Source: an uncultured Acetatifactor sp. (lineage in GTDB: Bacteria; Bacillota; Clostridia; Lachnospirales; Lachnospiraceae). Taken from it: a stretch of 64,000 bases of DNA. A model generated the notes under the pieces. That model was not told the DNA's origin. It saw only the letters and a list, made by a program, of their open reading frames with translations, and searched no databases. The DNA lies in NCBI GenBank assembly GCA_910584865.1, contig CAJUCE010000020.1, positions 34,575 through 98,574 on the forward strand, given 5' to 3'. The translations under genes and the position numbers were made by a program. Position 1 is the first letter of the stretch. Each line of letters starts with the position of its first letter. Shown here in pieces: positions 63,950 to 64,000 of this stretch.

Positions 63950-64000
63950 TGGACCTTCGGGGACTCGAACCCAGGACCGACCGGTTATGAGCCGGTTGCT
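63950..64000 (-). tRNA. tRNA-Met (anticodon CAT), partial
   Basis: The 3' two thirds lie in the window: anticodon stem ACCGG/CCGGT with loop CTCATAA, T arm GGGTTCGAGTCCC and acceptor AAGGTCC with discriminator A. The 5' end is past the right edge. The acceptor sequence fits elongator tRNA-Met; tRNA-Ile2 with the same anticodon cannot be excluded. Confidence 0.85.

Overview
The window looks like a chromosomal segment of a gut-type Lachnospiraceae bacterium (Clostridia, cluster XIVa). This rests on moderate GC, Gram-positive ribosome binding sites before almost every gene, clostridial single-chain PurL, DUF1836, DUF5688 and DUF3737 proteins, a YerC-type TrpR-like regulator, class III fructose bisphosphatase and DegV. 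No phage, insertion sequence, CRISPR array or rRNA operon is visible. Most genes are on the minus strand.

Layout. 1-4987: start of an rRNA methyltransferase, a small membrane protein, PcrA helicase, a zinc-ribbon SPFH protein and a divergent XRE regulator. 5075-9718: orphan NMT1-like lipoprotein, DUF1836 protein, YerC-like regulator, bactofilin with a degenerate LytM protein, and a eukaryotic-type HisA. 9854-16011: Gly/Ser/Asn lipoprotein, Fbp, dapA-dapB behind a structured leader, corrinoid adenosyltransferase and a double-OB SSB. 16091-27259: TypA, the rhamnose operon rhaB-rhaA-rhaD plus a HAD phosphatase, MetA, LigA, a pseudouridine synthase and RNase H. 27308-36856: soluble CZB chemoreceptor, GdhA behind a short promoter-terminator leader, SH3 protein, tRNA-Arg, DUF5688, EF-P, an AroK-AroQ fusion, AroE and YqeG. 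36857-37523: a gap with a 63-bp tandem repeat and two promoter/small-ORF pairs. 37524-49819: a hexuronide locus (GPH transporter, TM2 protein, GH2, GH3, UxuA, UxuB) with a divergent AraC regulator and a HAD protein. 49963-64000: PurL, TetR, unknown genes, a candidate small RNA, tRNA-Trp, asparaginase, CapA, PepD, a PatB-type lyase, DUF3737, DegV, tRNA-Asp and a partial tRNA-Met.

How the genes fit together. Two catabolic units are clear. Rhamnose is isomerised, phosphorylated and cleaved by RhaA, RhaB and RhaD. A glucuronide-type sugar is probably imported by the GPH carrier, cleaved by GH2 (perhaps helped by GH3), and the hexuronate is processed by UxuB and UxuA; the uronate isomerase and KDG kinase/aldolase are not here. 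Biosynthetic genes cover lysine/diaminopimelate, shikimate, methionine, purine, histidine and glutamate.

The most unusual signals are non-coding. (i) The yerC and bactofilin/LytM promoters share the same -10 region followed directly by the same palindrome. (ii) Short promoter-plus-terminator units lie upstream of gdhA and at 55093-55188. (iii) A structured leader precedes dapA. (iv) An 18-bp-arm inverted repeat precedes metA. (v) A perfect 12-bp inverted repeat encloses tRNA-Arg. (vi) The repeat/small-ORF gap lies at 36970-37440. No large undescribed system is evident; these are best read as candidate regulatory elements.
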